Part shown: piece after piece, positions 1 to 11,844 of the stretch
Layout of the letters: every line of letters begins with the position of its first letter
How positions within the stretch are numbered: position 1 is the stretch's first letter
Origin: Ischnura elegans
Lineage: Eukaryota; Arthropoda; Insecta; Odonata; Coenagrionidae
Length of the DNA stretch: 64,000 nucleotides
Reading direction: 5' to 3'
Assembly: GCF_921293095.1 (NCBI RefSeq)
Contig: NC_060248.1
Coordinates: 129,840,972-129,904,971, forward strand
Notes under the pieces: model-generated
Databases searched by the model: none
Seen by the model: only the letters and a program-made list of their open reading frames with translations
Told to the model about the DNA's origin: nothing
Made by a program: the position numbers and the translations under genes

Positions 1-1949
1 GATTTTTCGATCGCGCGGCAGGGTTCGTCTCCGCGCGTCGGGAGTTGGATTAGCCGCGACCCGGAAACGATATTGAAACTGAATGGGTTTTAACGGTCAG
101 CATTCACAGTTTTTATGTTTTTCTTCAAGACTCCGATTCTCAAATGGTCTATGGTGAAGACAGTGGAGGATTTACAGCCGAGGTAAGTGTAAGTTTCATT
201 GAAGTTCATTTCGTTTTCTTTGGATACGATCGAAGACCATGCTTCTATTAAAAGCGTTCGAACTTTGAAAACGAGAGTAGTTTTCCTGGGTCTCATACAA
301 AAAGACCTAGCAGAAAGACACCAGCTGAGACTATTATACCTTCCTTACTCTCCGATCCTTGATACCCAGGATTCTTCTGCGAAAACGGTCGTTTTATGAC
401 ACCGCGGAGCGGGGCCTTTGGCGGTCTTAACGGGGTATTTCCAGGGGAACTTCTAGCTTTTAAAAAATGTGTATCATACCCTCAGTTCTACTTTATATCC
501 ACAAAATAATATGAAATTGGGAGAAAAATCGTTCACTGAGAAAAAAATGTTTGCTGCGTTATTTATTGCTGAGGCTGAATTCAAGAAAAAACCCTGGTGC
601 TCTGAAATTTCTCAGGGATTTCCTAACAAAACGTATCTCATGGACTTGCCTTAAGAAATAGGCAGAGAGTTCCCGAAAAAAGATACGATTTTTATGTCAC
701 TACAAAAATTGGCTCGCTGAATACATAACATTTCCGTAATATGTTATGCATTACTTTTCCGATGCTTCTACGAGTGCCGGTTGGTATTTTTGTAAAAATC
801 TATTTCTTTCAAATTTATTTATTAAATACTACTCCACCTTTAGCTCTACGTTACAAAATTCTTACTTTATTTGCCAGGCTCACCCGAGCGACCGTAAAAA
901 GAATTTCGCACCTCATGTGTAAGATCGCTTAGAAGAAAATTCAAACTTTAAAAACTACATCTAGTACTGCTGAGCCTGATTAATCTCTAAGTACGGTTTT
1001 GATGGAAGTTTGGGCCACTCTCAATGTAAACAAATGTGGCAACAAGTGGATGCTTCAGAAGAATTCCTATTCATGAGTTCCCTTGTACCTCTTAGTTTAA
1101 TTAACGACGCTACAGGTAACGACTCAAGTCTTCTTTCCACTTTCTCTCGATTAATAATATTTATCTCTAAACTTTTGATAAAGAATTTAACTTGGACCGG
1201 AGTTGGACTTAAGAATTACTACGCCTTATTGTTAATGCATAACTTAAAATAATGCCATGCACTCATGTGCCCAATCAAATAAAAAACACTACATTCAGTC
1301 TATAATACTCACCCACGGTGACAAATTTGCGGCCACACCATACCGAATTCACATCCTAGGAGGAGCTCAAATCCGGAGCTCATTTTCGATACCTTTTGAT
1401 CTACAGCATTAAATCAACCACGCAAGCCAATTATATGAACGATGCGACAACAATTATTTTAAAATTCAAACCATTTCTGTTCTTGAATTTCACACATCAA
1501 GTCGGCTCATAATTTAAGCTATTCGACCCATTTCCAACCTGAAGACACCTTACGTCAGCCCTCCATTAATTGACATCCTCCAGGAGTAACGATAGACTCT
1601 TTACAGAATTGTATATAAATATATCCTTCGCCTTGGTCAAAGAAAACGGGAAAATGGAGGGTCATGGATAATTTTATACCTTTAATCTCTCGCGTGAGTG
1701 ACTCCGGTTGTGTAGTAGCACTTTCATTGAGTGCTCCACTACATGCTACATGGAAAACGGCACTTAGAGGGAGTTAAGTGTTGGGAGGAGACGTGATATT
1801 CCTTCGCCCCGAAATAGACTGTGAGGGTTCGAAGCGGAAATTTTGTCACTATTGGGGCGACTGCATTGGCGGATACACATGGGAGGGTCCTTCTTTCCAA
1901 CCTAGGAGGGGGGGGCGGAGGGTCCCCCCCATTGCCAAATATTGCAATT
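1..1949. other. No gene recognised
   Basis: Short ORFs only. A faint LRLLYLPYSPILDTQDS string at 323-374 recalls the PPYSPDLNP block of Tc1-type transposases but is too weak to call. The rest is AT-rich without repeat structure I could define. Confidence 0.4.
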
Positions 1950-2345
1950 CATATTCATAATACACAAAATATTTGGTTTTTAGATACCGGTTTAGACGAA
2001 TGGCATTTGAAAAAGGACAGATTGGCGCCCATGCGATTCCACTCCATATGACGTCACAGGGACCTAGTTTCTACACATCCTGCGTCCTATCAGCGCTCAG
2101 AGCCTCGATCAAGGTCACCTCACAAGGCGGGAGGGGGAACCAGAAATGCGTCGCACGGACTTTTTCCCATCATTCCTACTTACGCGTCGCGTTTTCGCGC
2201 GCTTGAAATTTTTCACTTTTCATTTAATCGCGAAAAATGTATATCGTCATTTAAAAATCTAAAAGCGTGAAATACGTACCTACTCCAGGAGTAATAATCT
2301 TTCGATTTAGGCAATAAAAAATAATAGGAAACCACCCTATTGTAA
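1950..2345 (+). repeat. Dispersed repeat R1, short derivative
   Basis: Shares TACCGGTTTAGACGAATGGC, GATTGGCGCCCATGCGAT, TGACGTCAC and the right end AGGAAACCACCCTATTG with 46364-47030. The left third and the central Cys-TAGC hairpin region are missing. Small ORFs across it are not genes. Confidence 0.7.
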
Positions 2346-2570
2346 CTTTTTATATCGTAAGATGACATTTCCTTGTATAACTTGTTTAAATAAAAATTTC
2401 TCAAACTTTGCATGTGACTTGATTACTTTTTCACTACGATAAAAATAAAGGCAGCTCAAGATATTTTTTGCTCCCCCTCCCTTCCCACTGGAGTTCTTTC
2501 TGTTTCCGCTACTGGGCGACTGGCCAGGATGCAACCGCTGAGGAGGGAGACCACTAGCCTAGGAGAAGCA

Positions 2571-3519
2571 ACATCTTCATCTACACAATACCCCGCAAGC
2601 CGCTTTAAAGACGTGTGGCAGGGAGTGTTAGGACACCAGCCGCTTACAGCTAAAAAAAATGAAGTGCCCTAACGAAGTTGGGACTAGCGTTTATTTAAGT
2701 CCTTAATGGTTCGGGGGAAAAACGAATTCCCATATCTATCCGTTCGGCAAAACATCTCTCTTAATTTATCACTTCTATCGGACCTGGAAATATAGTGTGG
2801 CTCCAATATAATGCTCTCTGTGTCGCTCTTAAATATATCCATTGTCAATTGCCCAAGCATTCCAAGTCTAACGCGCAGCCTCCGAATCTACAGCGGTTCC
2901 CAACCTAATTCGTTTAACATCTGTGTAACACTTTCTGTACGCCCGAAGCGGGTTTATTACGAATCGTGCAGCTTTCATTCGTATTTTATTAATTTCACGA
3001 ATTAAGTCTTTCTGCATCGGATCCCATACGCTCGCTGCATATTCAAGGTGCGGACGGACGAGTGCGAAATAGCACCTTTCATTTACTTTCTCATCCGAAA
3101 ATCTTCCCACAATACGCTTGACGAATCCTAATTTCTTCAGGGCTATTCTGCAAATATTCTTTATGTGTGTTCCCCACGTGAGGTTCGAGGTTATCGTAGC
3201 TCCCAGGTACTTTACTTCGTCTGTTGCCTTTATGTTAATACCATCCACTGCATAAACATGGTTATAGTAGGACGAATTCCGCAAGAAATGTACCGTCATG
3301 CAATTTCTCAGATTAAGATCGAGTCCCCACTCTTGAATCCACAAATAAACGTTGTTTAAGTCAGATGATAGAGTTTCATAGTCAGAGTGATCACTAATTT
3401 CGCGATATATGACAGCGTCGTCAGCAAATAAACGTATTTTACTGCTAATGCGGGAGCAGAGATCATTAATGTACATAATGAACAACAGGGGCCCGATTAC
3501 GCTTCCTTGTGGAACACCT
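2571..3519 (-). mobile_element. LINE family A copy, 5'-truncated
   Basis: The minus strand carries the 3' end of family A. Residues from IYINDLCSRISSKIRLFADD through the thumb segment KYLGATITSNLTWGTHIKNI stay open over 205 residues (3485-2868). The common 3' tail ending in GTAGATGAAG at 2571 follows. The 5' break is at about 3519, just before GVPQGS, and an MITE lies 17 bases beyond. It retains more reading frame than the longest copy in this stretch, so the two are independent insertions. Confidence 0.88.
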
Positions 3520-3535
3520 GGCCTATGTCCTATGC

Positions 3536-3757
3536 CAGCGGCGTAACTTATAGGAATACGCTTGGGGGAGGGGGGGGAATGTTTGAAAAATGATATGCCT
3601 GGATGTGCATTTTAAATCATTTTGGCACTAAAAATTTAAATTAAAGCAGATGCAGCTTATATATCTCAAAACAAGGCGATATTTTTAAATACTGTTTTTA
3701 TTTCTCTGGTGCTCTGGGGGGATCCATCCCTATATCCCCTCCATAGTTACGCCACTC
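3536..3757 (+). mobile_element. hAT-type MITE, GGCGTAAC family
   Basis: 222 bp with ends CAGCGGCGTAACTTATAGG and CCATAGTTACGCCACTC, an inverted repeat of about 18 bases. Perfect 8-bp duplications TCCTATGC flank it (3528-3535 and 3758-3765). The inner ends are G/C homopolymer-rich. It abuts the broken 5' end of the LINE A copy. Confidence 0.88.
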
Positions 3758-3926
3758 TCCTATGCCACTCCACTTTTCGTTAGCTATAGTTTAATTTCAT
3801 AATTTCTCAAAATAACGAACGGTGAATTTTATATCCATAATTAACAAAGGAAATGTGCAGCTGACTTATCGTTCAGTCCAGATAAATCACCTGATCCAAA
3901 CGAAATCACTTCTCGAGTATATAGAG

Positions 3927-4192
3927 CAGAGGCTGCCAGGAATTTCGTTCGGGAGGGGGGTCCAAAATCAGGGGGGAAAACTTTCAAAAAACAGGGTACC
4001 TAGTCGACAGTTTTAAACTAATTTTAACTCTTTTCATAATCGAAAAAACTTCAATTGTTAAAAAAATATTTGATATATTCATAATTTTTCAATATTTGTT
4101 TTCTTTTATGAAGGAAAATGATTGTGCTTGTATATTTTGGGGAGGGGTCCGGACCCCACGGACCTTCCCCTCCCCACCTGGCTACGCCACTG
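3927..4192 (+). mobile_element. hAT-type MITE family M1
   Basis: 266 bp with ends CAGAGGCTGCCAGG and CCTGGCTACGCCACTG, flanked by perfect 8-bp duplications ATATAGAG (3919-3926 and 4193-4200). No coding. The perfect duplication suggests a fairly recent insertion. Confidence 0.9.
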
Positions 4193-4248
4193 ATATAGAG
4201 AACTAGCCTCAGAAATTTCTCCCTTCTTGCAGTAAATATTCAGTAAAA

Positions 4249-4592
4249 CCATGAAGCAACACGAAGTGCCTATTGGCTAGAAAATTACTAATGTATCACC
4301 AATATTCAAAAGTGGAGACAAGGATCAGCCATCTGATTACAGACCGATATCTTTAACGTCCTTCTCATGCAAAGTCCTTGAACACGTTACACTACCCAGA
4401 GGGACGCCAGAAGTGAATCTAACCTCATTAGAGACTGCACCGTCTAATACTACTCTTTGCACGCGGTCGCTCAAAAGTTCTCTTATCCAGGAAATAACAT
4501 CTTCCTCTAGACCATAAGATTTCAGTTTTATTTTTAACTTTCCGTGGGGCACTTTATCAAAAGCCTTTTCGAAATCAAGAAAAAATCGCGTC
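4249..4592. mobile_element. CR1-like LINE fragment with an internal inversion
   Basis: Plus strand 4280-4377 encodes ITNVSPIFKSGDKDQPSDYR and PISLTSFSCKVLEHV, the N-terminal RT blocks. From 4378 the opposite strand (4592 down to 4388) encodes DAIFLDFEKAFDKVPHGKLK through LDGAVSNEVRFTSGVPLGSV, the later RT blocks. The intervening FRKGRSCETQ region is missing. This is one LINE (closer to family B) broken by inversion with deletion, or two abutting fragments. Confidence 0.75.
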
Positions 4593-5251
4593 TAGTGGAA
4601 TGTTTTATTTCACTAGTTTATTTCAGTGTGGTATTTGTTTTGGGTGTTTTTCGGACATACCTGATGATAATGCCACTCCCGGATTTTTCAATCGTTCTTA
4701 CGATTTTTTTTACAGCGACACGTTATACATTTCCAGTGCATCAAGTCAAGAATATCTTTCATTTCTGTCGGTTGGTTCCTGGGATATCGCGCCACGAGTA
4801 ACCGCCCCACACGCGCCAAAGCTCCAATGGACTAAGTTCGTGCCGCGAGTCGCGTTTTGTGTGATATATATTTATCAAGGACAAATGGAGGACCGACCGA
4901 AGGGAAAGCCATCGCAAAAGCTATCACTGTGTGTACGGAAAAGTAATCACGTGATACGCGCTTAGGCTATAAATTTCGTTTGCACAATGACTTTTATAGA
5001 CATTGATGATATGTATTGCATTTCATCACGTGTTATCATAACAGAATGGGACGATAACTATTTGACACCCAAAAATTTTCTATTTTTAACCCTATATATA
5101 CCTCTATGTAACTTTACAAAAGAAACTCATTTATTAAAAATCTCTAAAATTCATGTTATTTTATATTACCCAATTTACCTATTTTATACTATATTTTTAA
5201 CCAATTTTTCTAAAGATACATACGTATTTAAATGGTTCAAATTGGTCGGTT

Positions 5252-5390
5252 TTATGGCTATCTGAGGGGTCTTTTATTAGTCTTTACACTATTCTATAGG
5301 TAATATTAATGCAACTAAGTAAAATAGATTACACTTAAAAATTTCAGTGAGCTCCAGGAGGGTTTTTTTTCCCCAAAAACCACTCTGTTA
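5252..5390 (+). mobile_element. MITE M3 fragment
   Basis: Sequence from TTTTATGGCTATCTGAGGGG through TTACACTATTCTATAGGTAA to CCCAAAAACCACTC follows 61250-61398 closely. The left part and the right terminus are missing or unrecognisable. Confidence 0.65.
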
Positions 5391-5984
5391 CTGTTCCACA
5401 GGATTTTTATTATTATTTATTGGTTTTAATTCCAATGCTGAATGCCACTTTTACCATTTTTAACCAGAGTCATGTTTTACGCGCATTTATTTATTCATTT
5501 ACTTATTTATTAGTAAGGGTTTTTAATTCCGAAAATCTATATCATACACAACAACCGCGTGGTTGCTTGATGATACCGATGCAATTGGTAGGGGGAGGAA
5601 GTTATTGTATCAGTCCTCCTCATGGCTCGACTCCATCAGCTACAACGTGAACTGAAATTGGCCTGCGCGATAAATAACTCAGCTGATTGGCGATACCCGA
5701 TTCAAGTGACTAATACTCTGTAAAAGATCCGTGGTCGAGGGGAAGAGGGATTGCGGACTCACCTGGGACAGGTACAATAAAAACACAAAGTCAAGTGAAG
5801 TCTATAAATTTTTTGATACTTTTATGATGGTAGACTAGTTTCAGATCACCTGATCATAGGACGATTTCCAAGATTGTGAGTAATGACCTTAGTTTTTTTC
5901 GCTTACCTCCATACTTCTGTCCATTTGTACATGCACTCCAGACCATAGTACTTACATTTGTTGATAACAAGGACAACACCCTCG

Positions 5985-6655
5985 TTCACACTAAATTACA
6001 CGCCATCATTCACACAAAAATATACATCCACTCAGGCAAAATCATTCACACTTAATTACAGCGTCTAATTCGTTCTAAACAACACTCATGCCACTAAATT
6101 AATTCAGAATTAGTTATGTACTCTCAGGCGCAAAAAAAACAATTTACTCTTACCAGTTAAATTCCATATACCCTCAACCACAGTAAACTACATGCTCACA
6201 TTACACTTCTTTAAGTACACTCATTCAAAATTATAAATATATATGTAATGCCATCTCACTAACTTGCATTCACTTGATTCACACTTCTTTAATATACACT
6301 CTCATACTAAACGACATTCTCATTTCACTGAATTACATGCTCGCATTCACACTAAAAAAATACACTTATACCACAAACTTCGACACACTCATTCGCACTT
6401 AATGTAATCTCATTCATGGTAATTAACAACACTCATTGCACTAAATTACATACACAAAAATATATAATATCATCTCAATGATTGACATGCAGTGATTCAC
6501 AATTAATCATATGCGCTAATTCATACTGAACAACTCTCTTATTACCATATTTACATGCTCTTATTCGTACTAACAAATATACAGTCGTATTCCCAATTTT
6601 CATACACTCGTATTCACACTGCATTACTTATATTCATTGCATACCCTTAACAAAA
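5985..6655 (+). repeat. Degenerate 23-bp tandem array, left block
   Basis: Many spaced variants of CTCATTCACACTAAATTACA with poor register. The plus strand is markedly poor in G, as in the right block. No coding and no transposon end. It probably belongs to the same ancient array as 7930-9395. Confidence 0.6.
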
Positions 6656-7929
6656 AACTTCCATTGGTCGAGGATAACGTAGGAAATAAAAATACGAACT
6701 TTTCAGATTTTATTTATCACAGAAATGCATAAAATTGGTTAACGTTAAAAGTAAAATACAATTAAATTTACAAATTACGCACTTAAATAACGTTTCCGTA
6801 TATTATAAAATATATGTAATTTACAATTCATAATTCACGCTCTAGCAAATGAAATAGGCAGATTTTGAAAGTCACGCGCATGGAAGTATTTGTTTTATTG
6901 AAAATAACAAGACCTAAAAAAAAATAGAAAAATAAACAAATACAATGTTTCCGCAAAGCAGATATAAATAATAGATAATTTTAAATTACTATCTCCGTCG
7001 TTAGATATGCATAAATACAAATTTTGAAATTAGAAAATGGCGCTTCATTGAATTTTATTGATGTAAATAAAGAAAAAAACACTGACATTGAATAATACCA
7101 AGTACATTGGTTTTTGTCGGCGAAGATAATCAGTTAAAAGTAGGCAATTTAAAATTATTTATTCCTCAAATAAACATATGAATAAAGTATATAATTACTA
7201 CATATAAATTACGGCTCTCTGATTATTTAATAATATGATTACATAAAAATATGATTAATATATATGCAATGAACTCTGTAAGGCCTACATAGTATAAATG
7301 GGCAGTTTTAATTTTTTCCGCAAAAGCGAATTAAGTAAAGAAACACTCGGAGTGAAATGTTAGTAAATCATACAATTTTATTGAAAATAAAAAGGTTTAC
7401 ACTCTCAAAAAAATTTATTGCACGTTGAATTGAAATGCATTATAGTACGGGCTAATTTAACAAAAGGAATCAGAAATTGTTATTGAAATGGAATTTAATT
7501 CATATTTAAAAAAACGAAACACTTACAATTGCGACAAATAAAAATGAATTCATACACACTCTGATACATACTTAAGTCACCAACTGCATTAGCCAGCGGA
7601 AAGTCATGCGTAGAAACTAGTTCACCAGTTTTACATATTGAAACCATCTAAGCAGTTTGCATTAATTCATAGTACTCGGCAAATGCTAAAAATGAGAAAT
7701 CAGCAGGTAAACTGCCGAGAAAAATATGAAAGTTTGTTTTAAATCACCATGCCAACATCGTTGAAACATGACTGTCCGCTGTTACACCCCCTCTCCACGT
7801 TGAGGACGCAGTTGGATTTGAGGGGGACATGCACTACACCACCATCTACTCTACGCTACCCAAGTTCTACGATAGAAACAAGCACTACTTCAGCCATTCC
7901 TTGAAATGGCTTCCTCCAATGAAAACTAC
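6656..7929. other. AT-rich noncoding segment between array blocks
   Basis: Nothing recognised: no long ORF, tRNA or transposon ends. G content returns to normal relative to both flanking blocks, so this may be an insertion into one array, but I could not define ends. Confidence 0.4.
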
Positions 7930-9395
7930 TTGGTACTTTCATTCACACCAAATATATTAAAACTTCATTCACACTCAGTAACAAAAGGCCATTCGCAATT
8001 AACAAAATACCATCATTCACACATAACATACGTCATTCAGATTAAATAATATACCCTCATTCAAAGGTAATAAAATATCTCATTCGCACGAAATAGCATA
8101 ACTCTTTCACTCTAGATATCATACTTAATTCATATCATAAAACATTCCACATTCACACGAAATAACATACCTCATTCACATCATATAACACACCTCATTC
8201 AGACTAAGTAATATAACCCCATTCACACGAATATTATACCACATTCGCACGAAATAGCACACATTTTTCAGACTAAATAATAAACCCTCATTCACTCGAA
8301 TTGAATACCAAATTCACACGAACAATATCCCTCATTCACACGAAATAGCATACATCATTCAGACTACATAATATACCCTCATTCACTCTAATAATATACC
8401 TCATTCACACGAAATGGCATACCTCATTCACTATAAATAATACACCCTCACTCACTCGGATAATATACCAAATTCACACGAATAGTATACCTCATTCACA
8501 CAATATAACACTCCACATTCACACCAAAAAACACACATCATTCGCATAAAGAAACTACCTAATTCACACGAACAATTACTCATTTTTACTACATTGCACT
8601 CTCATTCAAACGAAGAAAACATACCTCATTTACATCATTCCACATTCCACATTCACACGAAATAATATACCCCATTCACAATATATTTAATACCTCATTC
8701 ACACGAAATAGCATACTTCATTCGCACGAAATAGCATACCTCATTCAGACTTAATAATATACCCTCATTCACTCCAACAATATACCACATTCACACGAAA
8801 TAGCATAAATAATTCACACTAAATAATATACCCTCATTCACTCGAATAATATACCACATCAACACGAACAACATCCCTCATTCACATGAAATAGCATAAT
8901 TCATTCAGACTTCATAATATACCCTCATTCACTCGAATAATATACCTCATTCACACGAAATAGCATACATCATTCAGACTAAATAATATACCCTCATTCA
9001 CTCTAATAATATATCTCATCCACAAATGGCATACCTCATTCACTATAAATAATACACCCTCACTCATTCGGATAATATACCAAATTCACACGAATAATAT
9101 ACCTCTTTCTCACAATATAACACTCCACATTCACATCAAAAAACACACATCATTCGCATAAAAAAAACTACCTAATTCCAACGAACAACTACTCATTTTT
9201 ACTACATTACACTCTCATTCAAACGAAGAAAACATACCTCATTCACATTATACAACATTCCACATTCACACGAAATAATATACCCCATTCACATCATATT
9301 TCATACCTCATTCACACGAAAAAGCATACTTCATTCGCACGAAATAGCATACCTCATTCAGACTTCACACGAAATAGCATAATACATCAGTCTTC
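7930..9395 (+). repeat. 23-bp minisatellite array with higher-order duplication
   Basis: Monomers of 22-24 bp of the form CTCATTCACACGAAATAGC then ATAC follow one another head to tail. Variants include TCATTCAGACTAAATAATATAC and TCATTCACTCGAATAATATAC. A block of about 400 bp (about 8330-8750) recurs at about 8940-9363 with a 612-bp offset and few differences, a recent segmental duplication within the array. Strand composition is strongly asymmetric, with very few G on plus. No coding. Confidence 0.85.
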
Positions 9396-9767
9396 ATAAA
9401 CAATTAATAGGCATTCTATCGAAATATAAAGTCCATAGTGAGATAGTCCAAAATAAATGACCGCGCTGCGTGTTCAGTATTTTGATGGCTGCTGCTGTTG
9501 TTCATCTGAAAGGCGATAACACTTCGTTTTCAGACACATGATGACAATTTTCGCATGTACCGGGGCTATCGCGTTTAAGCACATATCTTAGCAAAGGCAT
9601 GCGATTTACTCTGCGCATTACCCCAGCCCTCTGCAAAGAAGTTTCTTGTTTCACTTCTTTGTAATCGTATCCATGGTGCAATATGCAACATTATTCTATT
9701 TTAGTCTTTCTCACGCATATTCTGGTAATCTAAAACAAGAAAAAACAACTGCTACCTGTGCCACAAC

Positions 9768-10494
9768 CAGGGATGGACGGATCCAGGATTTTTTTCGGAT
9801 CCGGATTCGGATAGTATCCTTGATTTTCGGAGCCGGATCTTTCGAATCGGATATTTTCGGATCCAAATGCGTTTTCAAATTCCTGAAGCTGAGATTCCCC
9901 CGATGATTGTTCAATCTCTTGGGAAGAGTCACAATATGTGCTAGTCGTATTTTCCCTTTTTTTAATTTTCCACGGCCGAAATTCTGCTACGTAACCTCTG
10001 CGAGAGCTTTCCAACAAAACGGTTCATGAGTAGGACATTAGCAGGGATGCCGACTTACAAAAAATATTGGGGGGCCCAAACCGGGGATCTTGGCCCAGGA
10101 AATTTTATAAGTAGTGAGTTTAAAGTTTTTTAAGCATTTTAGAAGAGTCATATGATCAACATTGAAACACTGATAACTCGAATCTCGATAACTGGAAACT
10201 CCAGGGAAAATTGACAAGCCTGACACATTTTTTTCTCACGCCCATAACGAATTTTTGAGGGGGACGGGGCCCCTAAGGCCCCATGGAGTCGGCGCCACTG
10301 GACAAGAATCGCATGCGACGGTTCGTTCGAAGATAGAATCGGAATTCTTTCCACCCTTATTGCATTCACTGAAGTTATTATTTAAAATTTCGGATCCTGA
10401 TCCGATGTCTTCCACGACTTTGGATCCGATGTATCCGATGAAGGGCAACATCCGCGGATATTTGGATCCGAAGTATCCGATCCGACCATCCCTA
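9768..10494 (+). mobile_element. hAT non-autonomous element H1, short copy
   Basis: Ends CAGGGATGG...CCATCCCTA with target duplication GCCACAAC (9760-9767) and GTCACAAC (10495-10502), 7 of 8 matching. The subterminal regions are dense in GGATCC/ATCCGA words. A 259-bp MITE of family M2 (10042-10300) is nested inside. No transposase coding is seen. Confidence 0.86.
10042..10300 (+). mobile_element. hAT-type MITE family M2 nested in H1
   Basis: Opens CAGGGATGCCGACTTAC and closes GGAGTCGGCGCCACTG, and is clearly homologous along its length to 26692-26959. Flanks GACATTAG and GACAAGAA match at 5 of 8. The other H1 copies run on from AGAATYGCATG at this site, which confirms the insertion point. 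Confidence 0.82.
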
Positions 10495-11136
10495 GTCACA
10501 ACCGTATGCAGGAAGAATGTCACAACCGTACCCATAACACTTTTTCGCAAAAAAACAAACGCAATGTCGATACGAAATGACTTCTCAACAAAGGAATCGC
10601 CACTTTTGAACGAGAAATGTCCATCTTATATGGAGGAAAAATACTCAGATTTCGATCTATATTCATGTAACAAAAATCATGAGAGAAATCGAACAAAAAT
10701 TTTTACTTTTCATTGTTGAAAACCAATATGTGTCCCTGCTAGCGTGTATGGCGCGCGATGCCTGACACAATACTGTGACACAGGTTCAGATATGCAAGAT
10801 GCTCCTCTATCCCATTGCATAGTTCTCTTTCCTCAATAGTTTTACTAATAGGACGACTGTCACTAATAAGACAAAAACGTATCAATCCAATCTTACCAGA
10901 CATCCTTCTCGATTTCCTGTGGTATTGTTAGCTTAAAACTTGACGCCACTCTGAAAATCGAAAGGATTTATATAATACACCCAAATTAGTAAACTCCTGT
11001 ATTTAAAATACAAAATAAATTTAGTATCACTTTTTTCTCTGAGGTTAAACGTTCGTGCCTTTCGCCAGGCAGCCATTCCCCTGGGTAACAGAGTGAATTC
11101 CACGATCGCGGTACAAGCAACTCAAGGCCATGACGC

Positions 11137-11484
11137 ATGTATAAACAAATGGGAGGCCATCCGGCGTGGTCGGGAAGGATAGTGCCCAAAGCTGGACCTA
11201 GGAATACACGCTCACATGACAGGAAAAAGGAACAAAGCATGCACGAAGGATGGTATACATATGAAATAGTTAGCAGTGGAAAAACGATTTCCGTGGATGT
11301 ATCACGCCCGGGATCAGCTTATACTCCGCTCCACAACATTAATATTTCCATCAAAAAGGCCATCAATAAAATCAAAGAGTCAAATTCCAAGGAGAAAGAA
11401 TTAGTGGCAATGCTGCGATTTGACGATTTGCGACCAAATAGAAGTCAAAGCTGGGACAGAGAGGGAATTGAAGAAGACCAATAA
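11137..11484 (+). CDS. Unrecognised 115-residue ORF
   Basis: An ATG-initiated ORF with a basic N-terminal half and a charged segment NISIKKAINKIKESNSKEKE, ending SWDREGIEEDQ. I recognise no domain. No splice sites, promoter or poly(A) signal stand out, and the flanks (10495-11850) hold nothing else. It may be chance, since the surrounding sequence is GC-richer than average. Listed because it is the longest unassigned ORF left of 17 kb. Confidence 0.15.
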   Translation: MYKQMGGHPAWSGRIVPKAGPRNTRSHDRKKEQSMHEGWYTYEIVSSGKTISVDVSRPGSAYTPLHNINISIKKAINKIKESNSKEKELVAMLRFDDLRPNRSQSWDREGIEEDQ

Positions 11485-11844
11485 GTATGGAAAGGATAAT
11501 GGCAATAAATCAGCTACAAATCAATAAAAAGAAAACTTCGATCTGCAGCAAAGGAAAAGCGACGAGTATAAACATTTAAGTAGGACAGCAAAAGATGGAA
11601 GAGCTAAAAAAGTGATGCTTCCTCAGAAGTTAGCGATTCACAAGCGATGAGCAAAGCCAGAAAAATAGTAGAATAGCGCAGGCGAAGCGGGCATTCTACG
11701 TACGCGAGGGTCACCTTGCAGGCATGGACGTTGTCAGAAGCAGATAGGTACTACGTTCTGGTGGAATCTTTAGAAATTTTGAGTTGCAGAAGAATGATGA
11801 ATATTAGATGCATAGATTTCATATTTACGATCGAATGGATCAAT

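Noticed and set aside
198-399. Possible Tc1-type transposase fragment (LYLPYSPILDTQDS)
   Set aside because: Only one weak motif; no neighbouring blocks in any frame and no terminal repeats.
7930-9395. CRISPR-like array of short repeats
   Set aside because: Units are contiguous and degenerate, with no unique spacers of constant length and no cas genes. The context is eukaryotic. It is a minisatellite.
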